From contig CANMPP010000001.1 of the NCBI GenBank assembly GCA_947499735.1, forward strand, positions 806,001 to 870,000: a stretch of DNA of 64,000 nucleotides. The letters run 5' to 3'. The number at the start of each line of letters is the position of its first letter. Position 1 is the first letter of the stretch. The stretch comes from an uncultured Pelagimonas sp. GTDB lineage: Bacteria > Pseudomonadota > Alphaproteobacteria > Rhodobacterales > Rhodobacteraceae. The notes beneath the pieces were generated by a model. It had not been told where the DNA came from. It was given only the letters and a program-made list of their open reading frames with translations, and searched no databases. Of this stretch, positions 63,539 through 64,000 are shown one piece after another. Made by a program: the position numbers and the translations under genes.

Positions 63539-64000
63539 TCAGCCGTCGATTTTTGCGGCGGATAGGGCAATGGCCTGCTGGTAGACCGTTGCTGCGTTCC
63601 ATTCGTTTAGCACACGGAAATTATGGCTGCCTTCCTGATAGGATTGGCCCGCTTTCCATCCTTTTTGACGCAGGAAATTGGCCGTGGAGGCCAGTGCGTC
63701 ATATTCATTGTAGAAATCAACCGTGCCATCACCGGTCGCATCAATGCCGTATCGCATAGCGTTGCCCGGCAGGAATTGTGTGTGCCCCAATTCACCATGG
63801 AACGCGCCCAATTGGGTTGGGCTGAGCATGCCACGATCGACCATTTGCAACGCGGCCAACGCATGGGGCGTAAAGAATGATGCGCGACGGCAATCATAGG
63901 CGACGGTCAGGATGGATGATACGACGGGCACGGACCCCATTGTGCGACCATAGCCGGTTTCCATACCGTGGATGGCCAGCAAAATGCCGGCGGGCACGCC
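63539..64000 (-). CDS. Lytic murein transglycosylase (MltB/SLT_2 type), C-terminal part
   Basis: The gene runs off the right edge; about 154 residues are visible. HGMETGYGRTMGSVPVVS contains the catalytic glutamate region of MltB-type enzymes, and FHGELGHTQFLPGN and YGIDATGDGTVDFYNEYDALAS are family motifs. The enzyme cleaves the glycan strands of peptidoglycan in the periplasm, releasing anhydro-muropeptides. The N-terminal signal and first part are outside the window. Confidence 0.9.
   Translation of the reverse strand, partial: GVPAGILLAIHGMETGYGRTMGSVPVVSSILTVAYDCRRASFFTPHALAALQMVDRGMLSPTQLGAFHGELGHTQFLPGNAMRYGIDATGDGTVDFYNEYDALASTANFLRQKGWKAGQSYQEGSHNFRVLNEWNAATVYQQAIALSAAKIDG

Overview
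The window looks like part of the chromosome of a marine Rhodobacteraceae (Roseobacter-group alphaproteobacterium). Reasons: rplU-rpmA near obgE and proB, an L21 protein with a fused helix-hairpin-helix tail, a VPLPA-CTERM surface protein, a chpT/DUF3553 pair, olsB-olsA ornithine-lipid genes, secDF followed by ccmABCDG, and moderate GC content. It is mostly ordinary housekeeping DNA with a few accessory patches. No rRNA, tRNA, CRISPR array, prophage or intact insertion sequence was recognised. The assignment rests on gene content and order read by eye, not on a database search.

Layout. 0-11 kb: end of a DUF2059-like gene, then rplU-rpmA, a GNAT gene, an AraC regulator with a LysE exporter, queC (minus), two related GNAT genes flanking a VPLPA-CTERM protein, DUF1697, an M19 dipeptidase, then obgE-proB. 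11-14.4 kb: two minus-strand genes (a periplasmic protein of unknown function and a Tat-exported PhoX phosphatase) separate proB from proA. 14.5-19.5 kb: proA, a class V aminotransferase, and a divergent MFS transporter / GlxA-type regulator pair. 19.5-25.1 kb: a carbohydrate-type ABC importer (binding protein, two permeases, ATPase) after a 657-bp leader; the first permease carries an Ig-like/DUF11-like domain in its first periplasmic loop. 25.1-31.6 kb: DUF2087, chpT, DUF3553, olsBA, a PH-domain membrane protein, thiE, a TrmJ-type methyltransferase and a transglutaminase. 31.8-43.1 kb: ctaA, an M32 carboxypeptidase, an AT-rich hypothetical, gyrA, a HupE/UreJ protein, der and serS. 43.4-50 kb: yajC-secD-secF, an Mth938-like gene, ccmA-B-C-D-G. 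50-56 kb: DUF1223, an LpxL-like acyltransferase, a FliG gene with no flagellar neighbours, a TPR protein, purB, DUF6314. 55.9-59.2 kb: an ohrR/ohr pair with visible operators, a 51-residue secreted Cys/His-rich protein, two hypotheticals and AT-rich intergenic DNA. 59.3-64 kb: bioY, an alpha/beta-hydrolase-OsmC fusion, an endonuclease/phosphatase, Nudix and DUF3445 cluster, and the end of an MltB-type transglycosylase.

Functional themes: translation and its GTPases (L21, L27, ObgE, Der, SerS), protein export and cytochrome c/heme maturation (SecDF-YajC, Ccm, CtaA), phosphate and membrane-lipid adaptation (PhoX with an 11-bp-phased Pho-box-like array, ornithine lipid synthesis), proline synthesis (ProB/ProA), peroxide defence (OhrR/Ohr) and sugar import. 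The least explained items are small genes and DNA sites: the secreted Cys/His-rich peptide, a 36-residue membrane peptide next to ccmG, a perfect 12-bp inverted repeat with nested TGACGTCA palindromes, a TetR-type palindrome with no TetR gene nearby, and the hybrid ABC permease.
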